Part shown: in pieces, positions 25,956-34,962 of the stretch
How positions within the stretch are numbered: position 1 is the first letter of the stretch
Layout: the number at the start of each line of letters is the position of its first letter
Source of the DNA: Pseudomonas azadiae
GTDB lineage: Bacteria; Pseudomonadota; Gammaproteobacteria; Pseudomonadales; Pseudomonadaceae
Length of the DNA stretch: 64,000 nucleotides
Direction of reading: 5' to 3'
Assembly (NCBI RefSeq): GCF_019145355.1
Contig: NZ_JAHSTY010000001.1
Span: 62,001 to 126,000 of the forward strand
Notes under the pieces: generated by a model
The model's database searches: none
What the model was told of the DNA's origin: nothing
Seen by the model: the letters and a program-made list of their open reading frames with translations, nothing else
Translations under genes and position numbers: made by a program

Positions 25956-27401
25956 TCACCGGTGCCAGCTCGCGAGGGCCACGGCTACGCGATCTTCCAG
26001 GGCACGGATCGGCGCAGCGTCGTTCAGGTAATTGTTGCTGATCATCGAGAACACCAAGCGCCGCCCCTCGGCATCGGTGAGGTAGCCGCTCAACGACGAC
26101 ACCCCGGCCATGGAGCCGGTCTTGCCGTGCAGGTTGTTTTCGGCGGTTGTCCCGCGCAAGCGATAGCGCAGGCTGCCGCCGGTCATGCGGTCCGCGTTGC
26201 CGGCAATCGGCAAGGCGTTGTACCAGGCGTCGAACCAGGGTTGCCGGGCGGTCGCCAACAGCAGGTCGCTCAGGTTTTGTGAAGACACCAGGTTGCGCCG
26301 GGACAAGCCCGAACCGTCCACTTGGCTCAGTGTCGCCGGGTCCAGCCCCTGGCGTTTCATGAACGCCGCCACCGCCGCCACGCCTGCCTGGGCGGTGCCC
26401 GCATTGGCAGTCTGGCGCCCCATGGCCTTGAGCAGCGCTTCAGACATGGTGTTGTTGGAGAGTTTGAGCAGTGGCGTGATCAGTGCCTGCAACGGCGCTG
26501 ACCGGTGCTCTGCCAGGACCGTCGCGTTGGCCGGGCTTGTCCCGCCGATCACGCGCCGGCCCAGCACCTTGATGCCCTGCTGCGCCAACGCCTGTTCAAA
26601 CAGATTGGCCACCAGTTGCGTGGGTTCCCACACACTGACCCACTCCCGGCGTTGCTGGCCCGGCGCCAGCGCGCCCGTGAGTTGCAGCAGGTTGGTGCCG
26701 TGCTGGCGGGTGATGCTGTAGGTGTCGCCCGAGCCGCTGACCGCACGATTGCTGATCTGCACGTAATCGGTGGAAGGAAAGACCTGGACACTCACAGGCT
26801 GACCAAGCCCAACCGGCGCCTTGGCGGTGACGATCAGGGTACCGGCATCGAAATCCGCATTGGGCGACACGGTCAGCGCGGAAATCTGCGCGCCGTAGTA
26901 GGTGCTTTCGTCGTCCTGCGCCCAATCGACCCCCAGGCGCTCAGCGTCGAACCAGGTGTCGTCGAACACCAGGTCGCCTTGCACTTGGCGCACGCCCTGA
27001 CTCGCCAGTTGTGCCGCCAGCGCCTGGTAATCGGCGAACTGCAGGGTCGGGTCGCCCAGGCCGCGCAGGTACAGATTGCCGCTCAGGCGCTCGCCTTGCT
27101 GTGTGCCGTTGCTCAACAGTTGCGTGGAGAACCGGTACTGCGGGCCCAGCACATCCATCGCTGCCGCCGTGGTCAGCAATTTGAGGTTGGACGCGGGAAC
27201 CAGGCGCGTGCGCGGGTTGTGCTGGTAAAGCGTGTTGCCGGTGCGGACGTCGCGCACCGTCAGGGAGACGGTGGCGCCTTGCAGCGCCGGATCGGCCAGC
27301 AACTGATCGAGGATCGCCGGGGTGGAGGTTCGCGAAACGCTGGCGCAGCCGCCGAGCAAAAAAACAAAGCACAGCAGGTGTAGCCATCGTCCAAAGTGCA
27401 T
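25956..27401 (-). CDS. dacB: D-alanyl-D-alanine carboxypeptidase/endopeptidase (PBP4 type), lipoprotein
   Basis: A 481-aa peptidase family S13 enzyme trimming or cleaving peptidoglycan cross-links in the periplasm. The signal ends in a lipobox (LLGGCAS, Cys19), so it is probably lipid-anchored. Active-site motifs are Ser71-Asn-Leu-Lys74 (PASNLKLL), the SNN of the SxN box (KLSNNTMSEALLK), and HGKTGSM near the C-terminus, with the usual long insertion between the first and second motifs. All catalytic residues are present. Monocistronic as far as can be seen. Confidence 0.92.
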   Translation of the reverse strand: MHFGRWLHLLCFVFLLGGCASVSRTSTPAILDQLLADPALQGATVSLTVRDVRTGNTLYQHNPRTRLVPASNLKLLTTAAAMDVLGPQYRFSTQLLSNGTQQGERLSGNLYLRGLGDPTLQFADYQALAAQLASQGVRQVQGDLVFDDTWFDAERLGVDWAQDDESTYYGAQISALTVSPNADFDAGTLIVTAKAPVGLGQPVSVQVFPSTDYVQISNRAVSGSGDTYSITRQHGTNLLQLTGALAPGQQRREWVSVWEPTQLVANLFEQALAQQGIKVLGRRVIGGTSPANATVLAEHRSAPLQALITPLLKLSNNTMSEALLKAMGRQTANAGTAQAGVAAVAAFMKRQGLDPATLSQVDGSGLSRRNLVSSQNLSDLLLATARQPWFDAWYNALPIAGNADRMTGGSLRYRLRGTTAENNLHGKTGSMAGVSSLSGYLTDAEGRRLVFSMISNNYLNDAAPIRALEDRVAVALASWHR

Positions 27402-27511
27402 CAGTGTTGTTCCGCCAAACCATCAGTGCCGGCAACGCTAGCAGCTCCTCCCTCTTGTGGCGAGCGGACTTGTTGTGGCGAGCGGGCTTGCCACAGGATC
27501 TCTGTCGAGCG

Positions 27512-29932
27512 TTAGAATTCCAGAGTGCTTGAAAGCGAGACCTGCCGCGCATCACCCAACGACACAAAAAACCGGCTCGCCGCCGAAGTGTAATAGGTGC
27601 GGTCGAACAGGTTCTTCACGTTGAGCTGGAACTTGACCTTCTGCCCATCGATCCGGGTGTCGTAGGTGGCGAACGCGTCCGCCACGGTGTAGCCCGGCAG
27701 GTTGAAGTCGTTGGCCGCGTCGCCTGCGCGTTCGCCCACGTAGCGCGCGCCAGTGCCCACGCGCAATTGATCGCCACCCAGGACGTTGCCGAAGTCATAG
27801 GCCACCGCCAGCGAACCGGTGTGCCTGGCGACGTTTTGCAGGCGGTTGCCTTCAAGCGTCGGATCGTTGTCCTTGATGTCTTCAGCATCGGTGTAGGCGT
27901 AGCTGCCGATCAGGCTCCACTGGTCGGTCAACTGGCCGCTGGCGTCGAGTTCCAGACCACGGGAGCGCACCTGGCCGGCGATGCTGTAGACCGTGTTCGC
28001 GCCAGAACCCACCGACACCAGCACATTGCGCTTGTTGATCGTGAACAACGCCGCGCTGGCGGTGATGCGCCCTGGAATGTCGAGCTTGGCCCCCAGTTCC
28101 CAGGATTTGGACTCCTCCGGCGTCAGGTCACCGCTCAAGGTGCTGCCATCGGCCAGTGCGGCGATGGTGGAGTTGGGCTTGAACGACTCGGTGTAGCTGC
28201 CATAGAACGACAGCTCGTCGGTGTAGCGATACACCAGGCCGGCGCGCGGCACCCAGGCCTGGCCGTTGCCGTCGGTGTTGGCCTTGAACGGCACGCCCTT
28301 GCCGGCGTACTGGTCGTACATCTGATAGCGCGCACCGGCGACGAAAATCCATTGGTCGGTGAGGTGAATCGCGTCCTGGAAGAACAGCGAGTCGCTGCGC
28401 AGCAGGTCGGTCTGGGCGCTGTCGGCGGCGCTGACGGTGGTGCCCGCGACTTCGTTGCCGTACACCGGATTATTGTAGTTGAAGGGGCCGCGCGAGTTCT
28501 GCCGGATCAGGTCGGCGCGGTAGATCTTGCGGTACTCGTCGTCCAGGCCGAACACCAGGTCGTTCTGCAGGCCGAACACATTGACCTTGCCTTCGAGGCT
28601 GGCGGTGGTGAAGCGGTCGGTGGTGATCGCGCCCTGGGTGCCATCCATCCTGCGCGTCAGGGTGCCGTTGGTATTCACGGCACTGACGCGCACTTGGCTG
28701 GCGTCGTAGGTTTCGCGGTTCCAGCTGTAGCCGAAGTGGGCCTTCCAGTCGTCATTCAGGTCATGGTCGGCTTCGAAGCGGTACAGGTCGGACCGGCCCT
28801 CCATGTTGTTGAAGGGTTCATCCAGGCGGCGGGTGGATGGGATGTCCAACGGGTGGTTGGACTTGTCGATGGCGGTACCCCGATCGAACGGCGAGAGAAA
28901 TTCGCGGTGCTCGTAGGCGAACAACAACTGGGTGCTGTCGCCAAACCAGGCCAGGGACGGCGCCACCAGGGTCTCGCGGTGTGTACCGAAGTTGCGCCAA
29001 TAGTCTTCGTCTTCATGATCGACGATCAGCCGATACGCCAGGCCGCTGTCGCCAATCGGGCCGGTGGTATCGAGGCTGCCGCCGCTGCCGTTCTTGCCGT
29101 CGCCGAAGGTGGAGCCGCGTACGGTCAGGGCGGTGGACTGAACCAACTCTGGCTTTTTGCTGACGATATTCACCACGCCGCCCGGGTCCTGGATGCCATA
29201 CAACAACGACGACGGGCCTTTGAGCACTTCGACGCGTTCGGCCGTGGCGTTCAGCGCACGGCCCTGCACCACCGGCATGCCGTCGCGCATGATCGAGCCG
29301 TTACGGTTGTCGCCAAAGCCGCGCAGCATCACCGCGTCCTGGGTACTGGCCAAGGTGTTGGCCTGAGTGATGCCGCTGATATTGCCCAGGGCGTCATCCA
29401 GGTTGCGCGGGGTCTGGTCGCGCAGCACTTGGGCGGGCACCACGTTGACGGTTTGCGGGGTTTCCAGCAGCGGCGCGCGCGAACGCATCACCGAACTGGT
29501 GGGTGGCGGCTGATAACTGGTGCTGTCCTGGGCCTGCTGGCCAACGCCGCTGATGGTGGTGGCGCCCAGATTGACCGCGCCTTCGGTAGGCACGGGCTCA
29601 AGCGCCAGGGTGCGCGCATCGATCTGGCGGAAGGTAAAGCCGCTGTTGCCGAGCAGGCGTTGCAGGGCCTGGGGCGCACTCATCTGGCCGCTGACCGCAG
29701 GCGCGTTCAGCCCGTAGGGTGCCTCATCGGTGTAGATCACGCTGATCCCCGTCACCCGGCTGAAATCACTCAGCGCCTGGGGCAGCGGTTTGGCCGCCTG
29801 GGCAAAGGTGAACTGAGCGTTCTGTTGAGTCTGCGCCTGCGCCACGCTCAGGGGCAATAACGCCAGCCCCGATACTGCCAACACCGAGGCTCCCAGCCAC
29901 TGTTTAACCCAACCGCCCGCCGTCGACTTCAT
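27512..29932 (-). CDS. TonB-dependent siderophore receptor with STN signalling domain (FoxA/FiuA-like)
   Basis: An 806-aa outer-membrane receptor. Order: signal peptide (residues about 1-33, ending SVAQAQ), STN domain (FAQAAKPLPQALSDFSRVTG, about 42-110), plug (TPQTVNVVPAQVLRDQTPRN; RGFGDNRNGSIMRDGMPVVQ; GPSSLLYGIQDPGGVVNIVSKKP), and a 22-strand barrel ending in LSSTLEF. The plug is of the ferrichrome/ferrioxamine/pyoverdine receptor kind; the exact ligand cannot be read from the sequence. The STN domain implies signalling to a FecR-type protein, but none is adjacent. The nearest unpaired sigma/FecR set is at 6760-8312. Confidence 0.92.
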   Translation of the reverse strand: MKSTAGGWVKQWLGASVLAVSGLALLPLSVAQAQTQQNAQFTFAQAAKPLPQALSDFSRVTGISVIYTDEAPYGLNAPAVSGQMSAPQALQRLLGNSGFTFRQIDARTLALEPVPTEGAVNLGATTISGVGQQAQDSTSYQPPPTSSVMRSRAPLLETPQTVNVVPAQVLRDQTPRNLDDALGNISGITQANTLASTQDAVMLRGFGDNRNGSIMRDGMPVVQGRALNATAERVEVLKGPSSLLYGIQDPGGVVNIVSKKPELVQSTALTVRGSTFGDGKNGSGGSLDTTGPIGDSGLAYRLIVDHEDEDYWRNFGTHRETLVAPSLAWFGDSTQLLFAYEHREFLSPFDRGTAIDKSNHPLDIPSTRRLDEPFNNMEGRSDLYRFEADHDLNDDWKAHFGYSWNRETYDASQVRVSAVNTNGTLTRRMDGTQGAITTDRFTTASLEGKVNVFGLQNDLVFGLDDEYRKIYRADLIRQNSRGPFNYNNPVYGNEVAGTTVSAADSAQTDLLRSDSLFFQDAIHLTDQWIFVAGARYQMYDQYAGKGVPFKANTDGNGQAWVPRAGLVYRYTDELSFYGSYTESFKPNSTIAALADGSTLSGDLTPEESKSWELGAKLDIPGRITASAALFTINKRNVLVSVGSGANTVYSIAGQVRSRGLELDASGQLTDQWSLIGSYAYTDAEDIKDNDPTLEGNRLQNVARHTGSLAVAYDFGNVLGGDQLRVGTGARYVGERAGDAANDFNLPGYTVADAFATYDTRIDGQKVKFQLNVKNLFDRTYYTSAASRFFVSLGDARQVSLSSTLEF

Positions 29933-30040
29933 GCTGTGAGAACCCGTGTAGAAAAGCTGTTAATGCGAATTGATCGCAGTTTCAAGCACTACACGAGTGG
30001 GCTGCAGGTTTACCTCACGTTTATTTGCAAATATTTTTGC

Positions 30041-30976
30041 TTATTGCGCCTGGAGGCGGAAACCGAAGCGCGGGAAATGCACATGCACGGTGCCAGCGCG
30101 AGGGTCGGTGCGGCGCAGGATCAGCGCCTCGCGCCCGGCAAACAGCAATTGGCCGGCGACCGGATCGACGCCGTAATCGATTGCGCTGATGGTCACCTGC
30201 TGGCCGGCCCGGAAGCCATTCAGGTCTTCAAAGCGTTCATCCGGCAGCGCTGCCGGCGTCGCGTCGCGCGCAATGTCCAGGGCCTGCTCGGCGCTCATCG
30301 GGCTCGCCGTGCCATGTCCGAAGCCGAGGACCCGCTCCAGCCACGCCACCACCGCCGGATAGGCATCCACCAACGGCGCGGTGACCGGCGTCGCCTTGAG
30401 GAACCACAACGGGTGGGCCATGGCGAAGTCGGCAATCGACGGCGCGCCGAACAGGTAAGCCCCCGGCTCACGCTGCAGTTGCTGCTCCAAGCGCGCCATG
30501 ATCGCCGGCCACTGGTGCTTGGCCAATTCTGCCGGGAGTTTGCTCGCGGTGCCGCCACTGAACAGCGCGGCGCGGTCGGCAATAAACGCCTTGATCGCTT
30601 CAGGCGGCAATTTGCCGAAGCGCACCGCCACCGACTCGGGCTGGAACACCAGGCTCACCGCATGGGTGAATACCACGCTGTCGGCCCAGGTGGCGAAGGC
30701 CTGGGTGATCATTTCCTGGCCCAGCGGGAACAGCGCCGGCGCGGCTTTTTCCTGTTCCAGGCGACGCGCGATCAGGGCAGTGTCGCAATAGATGTCGGCG
30801 CCGACCTGCAGCACCGGGGTTTTACGGTAGCCACCGGTCAGGGCGGTCAGGTCCGGTTTGGGCATCACCGGCGAGATATGCACCGAACGCCAGGACAAGC
30901 CTTTGAAGCCCAGCAACAGCCGAGCTTTTTCCGCGAAGGGGGATGTGGGGTAGTGGTGCAGGATCAGCTCAGACAT
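30041..30976 (-). CDS. Glutathione S-transferase family protein, extended
   Basis: A 311-aa protein with an N-terminal GST thioredoxin-like domain (LILHHYPTSPFAEKARLLLG; YRKTPVLQVGADIYCDTALI, residues 1-80), an all-helical C-terminal GST domain, and about 90 further residues of beta-rich character (RAGQQVTISAIDYGVDPVAG). It is longer than ordinary GSTs of about 210 aa. The substrate is unknown. ATG 30976 (MSELILHHY) is chosen. No operon partner is evident. Confidence 0.85.
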   Translation of the reverse strand: MSELILHHYPTSPFAEKARLLLGFKGLSWRSVHISPVMPKPDLTALTGGYRKTPVLQVGADIYCDTALIARRLEQEKAAPALFPLGQEMITQAFATWADSVVFTHAVSLVFQPESVAVRFGKLPPEAIKAFIADRAALFSGGTASKLPAELAKHQWPAIMARLEQQLQREPGAYLFGAPSIADFAMAHPLWFLKATPVTAPLVDAYPAVVAWLERVLGFGHGTASPMSAEQALDIARDATPAALPDERFEDLNGFRAGQQVTISAIDYGVDPVAGQLLFAGREALILRRTDPRAGTVHVHFPRFGFRLQAQ

Positions 30977-31071
30977 GCGGGGGTCCACTCGGCAAAATGA
31001 ACCCGCAGCTTAGCGTGCAACTGCCTCAGTTGGCGTGATGTGACCCTATCAGGCGGATCAATGGAAGGGCG

Positions 31072-31191
31072 TCATGGCAACGCCCCACCCTGGCGCCGCA
31101 TGTAATCGGCAAACAGCGGGACGGTGAAATCCAGGTATCCGTGGTCGATCCATCTGAACGGTCCATAAAAAGTGATTTCTACCAAAAGATA
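31072..31191 (-). pseudogene. Possible 3' remnant of a protein-coding gene
   Basis: On the minus strand an open stretch from a stop at 31192-31194 to a stop at 31072-31074 encodes VEITFYGPFRWIDHGYLDFT followed by VPLFADYMRRQGGALP. The composition, rich in aromatic and charged residues and ending in a basic tail, looks like a genuine protein C-terminus rather than chance. There is no start or upstream coding sequence. I do not recognise the family. It may be debris of a lost gene. Confidence 0.35.
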
Positions 31192-31244
31192 CTAACGGAT
31201 ACCGACATTTGGTAGCTTTCGGTAGCAATTGATAGACTTATCAG

Positions 31245-31520
31245 TCAAACCAATGAGCCACTCGCCGCGAGGCACTCCTTGGCGCTTTTCTTCAGCTTCT
31301 TGATCAAGCGCTCCTGGCGCAATGCTTCGCCCTTGCTCGCGCATTGCTCGGTGTACACCAGCGCGACTGCCGGGCTGGACAGGAAGAACCGCGCGCCCTT
31401 GCCGCTCTGGTGTGAAGCGAAGCGGCGCACCGGGTCGTTGCTGATGCCGCAATACAGCGCGCCATTGGCGGCGCGCACCAGGTAGACGAACCAGGGTTTG
31501 GGGTCGGAAAGGTCAGTCAC
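31245..31520 (-). CDS. GIY-YIG nuclease-like protein (UPF0213/YhbQ type)
   Basis: A 91-aa single-domain GIY-YIG protein. The motif appears as [20 protein letters not shown] (first Tyr in VYLV, second in LYCGI, with the following RR and Glu in the helix [13 protein letters not shown]). YhbQ-type proteins are small DNA nicking or repair-associated proteins of unclear role. Length is typical. Monocistronic between a remnant and an NTF2-like gene. Confidence 0.9.
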   Translation of the reverse strand: MTDLSDPKPWFVYLVRAANGALYCGISNDPVRRFASHQSGKGARFFLSSPAVALVYTEQCASKGEALRQERLIKKLKKSAKECLAASGSLV

Positions 31521-31557
31521 GGGTCGATGTCGGCCAGCCAGAAGAGCGCCAATCTTA

Positions 31558-32028
31558 TCAACGACCGGCCTGGAATGCCTTCAAGCCGTTGCGCGCCTGG
31601 GCACGTACGGCATTCTTCAGCGCCGGCGACCAGCCCAACAGCAGCCCCTTGACGCCCAACGCCTGGCGCGACCAGCGCCACAGGTCGAAGTGATCGTGGT
31701 GCTCGCAAATCTTGCCATCGCGAAACACGAAACGTGCGCCGATATCGTTGACCACCGTGTTGCCGGTGGCGCTGAACAGGTAGGTCGCCACCCAATGCGC
31801 GCTGCCGGTGGTGTCATCACTGCGCACATGGTCGAAGGTCAGGGAAAAGTCCTTGGCGCGGGTGGTGAGCATGCGCCACATATCGCCGGCATCGCGGCCG
31901 CGCAACTCGCCGAAGGCCGGGTCGCTGAACACCACGTCGTCGGTGTAGCAGGCGGCCATGGCTTCGGCGTCGAGGCGCTGGAAGGCCTCGTAGAAGCGGG
32001 TGATCAGGGCGTTATGGGTGTCACTCAT
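31558..32028 (-). CDS. NTF2-like / SnoaL-like domain protein
   Basis: A 156-aa cytosolic protein with the NTF2-like alpha+beta cone fold ([56 protein letters not shown]). Such proteins include ketosteroid isomerase-like enzymes and non-catalytic binding proteins; no specific substrate can be read. ATG 32028 with GGAG 8 bp upstream is chosen over an upstream extension. Confidence 0.8.
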   Translation of the reverse strand: MSDTHNALITRFYEAFQRLDAEAMAACYTDDVVFSDPAFGELRGRDAGDMWRMLTTRAKDFSLTFDHVRSDDTTGSAHWVATYLFSATGNTVVNDIGARFVFRDGKICEHHDHFDLWRWSRQALGVKGLLLGWSPALKNAVRAQARNGLKAFQAGR

Positions 32029-32126
32029 GGGCAGGCTCCGGGCTTTGTTGTTATCCGGCTTGCACGATAGTCTGCACGCGAGAGGAAGGCTATGCCCATT
32101 TGCCACCTCGATACGGGGCGGTGCGC

Positions 32127-32765
32127 TCAGAGGTAGATCACTTCCAGCGTCGCGCTGCCATCCAGGGGCACTTCCTGGCCGGCCGGTATCAAGTAAGCCG
32201 GGACCATCGTCGTTTCGATCAAAATATCCAGCGTCATCGCCTCCACGGGCAGCGGCGCGGCGTCGCTACCGGTACTGGCGCTCAGGGCACGCATGCCACC
32301 GACCTGCCAGACCACGCCTGGGTAGGACGCATCCGTCCAACTGGCGCCATCGTTGGACTCAATCACCGGTCGATCCACGCCATCAGCTTGACCGTTAGCC
32401 GTCTTGAGCAGGTACCAGCCGAGTTTTTTGTCACCGTTGACCAGACCCAATCCATAGTTCGGCTGACCGATCGGGTCCGCAGCTGAACTGCCGGCTCGAT
32501 TGTCGCGCCCCTTGATCGCCACCAATGTCGGCGCGTCGCAGTTGACGTTCAGTTGCAAAGTTGCGACAGGTAGCACGTTGTACAGGTTCCAGCTCAGATC
32601 CTTGAAGGATATCTTGCCGTGGTCCACCACTCCGCCCGCCGACAACGTCGGCGTACACGCAGCCGGAATGATCAAGCCCTTAACGCTTAAATCCACGCTG
32701 GACGCCGCCCATACATTAGACGCACCCGCCAATAACAACGCCGCACTGATAATTGAAAGTTTCAT
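32127..32765 (-). CDS. DUF1120 fimbrial-type subunit (paralogue 1, leftward)
   Basis: A 212-aa exported protein: signal peptide (about residues 1-21, ending SNVWAAS), an N-terminal alternating segment SSVDLSVKGLI that would act as donor strand, then the shared core with two Cys (AACTP near residue 37 and NVNCDA near 75), a DNR motif, a YGLGL segment, and the C-terminal signature DGSATLEVIYL. It belongs with the rightward cluster at 34963-44201 but is on the opposite strand, downstream of the RcsB-like gene. Export by the chaperone-usher pair is inferred. Confidence 0.85.
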   Translation of the reverse strand: MKLSIISAALLLAGASNVWAASSVDLSVKGLIIPAACTPTLSAGGVVDHGKISFKDLSWNLYNVLPVATLQLNVNCDAPTLVAIKGRDNRAGSSAADPIGQPNYGLGLVNGDKKLGWYLLKTANGQADGVDRPVIESNDGASWTDASYPGVVWQVGGMRALSASTGSDAAPLPVEAMTLDILIETTMVPAYLIPAGQEVPLDGSATLEVIYL

Positions 32766-32995
32766 GATATTCGCTCGCTAAGAACCTGCACTTTCCAGGC
32801 ACGCGATTGCGTGCCGAAAAGTTCGGCTCGAATAATTGGACAAGGGAAATTGTCACCGCCATTGAATTAACGGCGATCTAGAAACCATAACCAAGCCATT
32901 CGCTCGACCCAATACAACTAATACGAATCCAGTCACTAAAAGGGAACTTACAAATACCGGTACAAACCTGAAACTTGCCTATTGATTAGCGAAAT
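32766..32995. other. AT-rich spacer between paralogue 1 and the regulator
   Basis: About 230 bp, clearly richer in A/T than the coding flanks, and probably the promoter region of the leftward DUF1120 gene. I see no open frame or clear operator. Confidence 0.45.
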
Positions 32996-33643
32996 TCACG
33001 GCACCATTCCCACATCCCGCGCATAAGCAAACAAATCAACATCCGTGGAAATACACAAGCGTTGCATCGCCGTACTTTTCTGCTTGCTGATCGTCGAAAT
33101 ACTGCGATTGACTTGCGCAGCGATCTGGGTGACGGTCATGCCGCTGGCCAACATCCTCACCACCTCCTGCTCCTTGCCCGAAAGCTTCGGTTCCTGGATC
33201 GATTGCGCCGGGTGGGCCTGATCCAGTTGCACGCGCAAACACTCACTGATAAACGTACGGCCCTGCACCACCGTGCGGATGGCCTGGGGCAATTCCAGCG
33301 CCGAGGCGCTTTTGGCCAGCACCGCCTTGGCCCCGTGGGACAGCGCGGCACGCAGGGTGGCGACGTTGGCGAACATGGTCACCATGATCACCGGCAGTTT
33401 CGGGTACTGCCGTTGCAGCAGGCCCAATAAACCGTAGCCGTCGGCTTGCTGGTCACCCGGCATGGCAAAGTCAGTCACAACCACATCGCAGGGCGTGGTC
33501 TGGAGTAAGGCCAGCAGTTGGTCGGGGCCATTGGCCTCGCCTACCACAATGCACTTGCCGCTCGCTTCAATAACTACTTTTTGCCCGACCCGAACAATAG
33601 GGTGGTCGTCGGCAATAATGATGCGGATCATCGGTTTTTCCAT
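32996..33643 (-). CDS. RcsB-like LuxR-type response regulator
   Basis: A 215-aa two-component regulator: receiver domain (acid pair in IIADDHPIVRVG, phospho-acceptor Asp58 in VVVTDFAMPGD, conserved MVTMFAN and AVLAKSAS) and a C-terminal LuxR/GerE HTH (KLSGKEQEVVRMLASGMTVT, VNRSISTISKQKSTAMQRL). The wording SxxTISxQKxxAMxRL and the FAMPGD loop resemble RcsB rather than generic NarL proteins. RcsB-like regulators control the cupD fimbriae of P. aeruginosa, so control of the neighbouring fimbrial locus is a reasonable inference. ATG 33643 (MEKPMIRI) is chosen; 33631 is an alternative. Confidence 0.88.
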   Translation of the reverse strand: MEKPMIRIIIADDHPIVRVGQKVVIEASGKCIVVGEANGPDQLLALLQTTPCDVVVTDFAMPGDQQADGYGLLGLLQRQYPKLPVIMVTMFANVATLRAALSHGAKAVLAKSASALELPQAIRTVVQGRTFISECLRVQLDQAHPAQSIQEPKLSGKEQEVVRMLASGMTVTQIAAQVNRSISTISKQKSTAMQRLCISTDVDLFAYARDVGMVP

Positions 33644-33828
33644 GATGGCAATTAGGTAGCAACAAAAATACCTCGACACTGGCTTTGTAACAACTGGCAA
33701 TAAATGACTTAAATGGCTGCACAGCCCATGTTTCAAGGGCACTACACAGATGCCTACAGAATAAAAAGAAACTACATACAGAAATGGACTACACACAACT
33801 TGGCATTTTCCTTCATTACAACTAACAC

Positions 33829-34641
33829 CTAGAGCGTACGCAAATATTCCAGGTAGCGCTCGATGTCCTGGCAAATACGCTCAAGTGCAGTGCGGTTGGC
33901 AGCCACTCCGGTCTGATGCACCCGATCTATCAACCGCACGGCGCGCTGCTCCAGCGTCGTTGCGCCGAGAAACGCAACACTGCCCACCAGCCGGTGCAGA
34001 TGCTGGGTGGTGGATTTTTCGTCTTCACCGGTTCGGGCGTGCAGGAGCCCGTCCAGGTCCTCATGGGCCCCCTGTATCAATTTGTACAACAATGGCTCCA
34101 CCACTTCCCAGGCGCCGAACGTGGCAATCAAGCTGTCGCGGGTGGCAAAACCCTGCGGGCGTGGCGCCGACGTATTCAGCCCGCGGCCCGGCGCGGGCGT
34201 CGGCATGGGCAGCCAATCGCAGAGCACGTCGCGCAATTGCTCAAGGCCGATGGGTTTGAGCAGCCAGCCGTCCATGCCGCATTCCACACAGCGGCGAATT
34301 TCCTTAGGCCCCACGCGACCGGTCAAAGCAATGACCGGCACACGTGCAAGACCGGCGTCGCGCTCCATGCGCCTCAGCTCACGGGTCATGGCGTAACCAT
34401 CCATCACTGGCATGCGACAGTCGCTGATCACCAGGTCGAAGCGCTCGCGCGCCAGCGCCTGCAGCGCGCTGGGTGCGTCGTTGAACGCCGCATGGCGCAC
34501 GCCCAATGCATCGAGCAGGACGCCCATGAATGATCGGTACAGGGCGTGGTCGTCGATCACCAACACCCGCGCCTGCTGCCAGCTATCCGGCGTGTCTGCA
34601 GTGGAATGGGATGAGTCATCACCCGTAGCGTTGCCCGGCAT
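33829..34641 (-). CDS. Receiver-Hpt phosphorelay protein without a kinase domain
   Basis: A 270-aa protein with a receiver domain (Asp30-Asp31 in VLVIDDHALYRSFM, phospho-acceptor Asp74 in LVISDCRMPVMDGY, Thr/Lys in ALTGRVG and WLLKPIG) joined to a C-terminal Hpt domain with candidate phospho-His216 in LHRLVGSVAFLG. This is the same order as the tail of EvgS/BvgS/RcsC-like hybrid kinases, but no histidine-kinase, HATPase or sensor region is present. ATG 34641 has GAGGGG just upstream; in-frame starts at ATG 34653 and TTG 34731 would add up to 30 residues. It probably feeds phosphate to the adjacent RcsB-like regulator. Confidence 0.85.
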   Translation of the reverse strand: MPGNATGDDSSHSTADTPDSWQQARVLVIDDHALYRSFMGVLLDALGVRHAAFNDAPSALQALARERFDLVISDCRMPVMDGYAMTRELRRMERDAGLARVPVIALTGRVGPKEIRRCVECGMDGWLLKPIGLEQLRDVLCDWLPMPTPAPGRGLNTSAPRPQGFATRDSLIATFGAWEVVEPLLYKLIQGAHEDLDGLLHARTGEDEKSTTQHLHRLVGSVAFLGATTLEQRAVRLIDRVHQTGVAANRTALERICQDIERYLEYLRTL

Positions 34642-34745
34642 GTCGCCCCTCATACGCGCAACAGGTTCCAGATACGCGTTGAGGGCACGGTAGCGTTGGA
34701 GAGTCGCGCACAATAAAAGCGGATCACTCAAACAAATAAAGTGCC

Positions 34746-34817
34746 CGCGCTATTAAAAGAGCGCGAAAAGTAGCTGAATATTTAAGGTGCTGCGATACAA
34801 CAACTACGACAACGTAG
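34746..34817. promoter_or_regulatory. Candidate regulatory palindromes upstream of the fimbrial operon
   Basis: The gap between the divergent receiver-Hpt gene and the first rightward subunit gene is AT-rich. It holds two symmetric words: CGCGCT-N8-AGCGCG (34746-34765) and CTACG-ACAA-CGTAG (34804-34817). Either could bind the RcsB-like regulator. This is an assignment by position only. Confidence 0.35.
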
Positions 34818-34962
34818 ATATTTTCCAATAAACATCCAGCATTTAATTAAGGCAGCCGATGTTCCAGCGCCCGCTGATGAACTTTCGGAATACTTGCATT
34901 CACGCTGTTCGGTTCGGACCTTATCGTTCGGCAGTTATTACACCGCCCTTCGGAGCCCAACC

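Noticed and set aside
27767..29860. A 697-aa frame antisense to the siderophore receptor
   Set aside because: It is a high-GC mirror frame of a conserved receptor gene. It has no recognisable domains and the antisense pattern is explained by the G/C third positions of the real gene.
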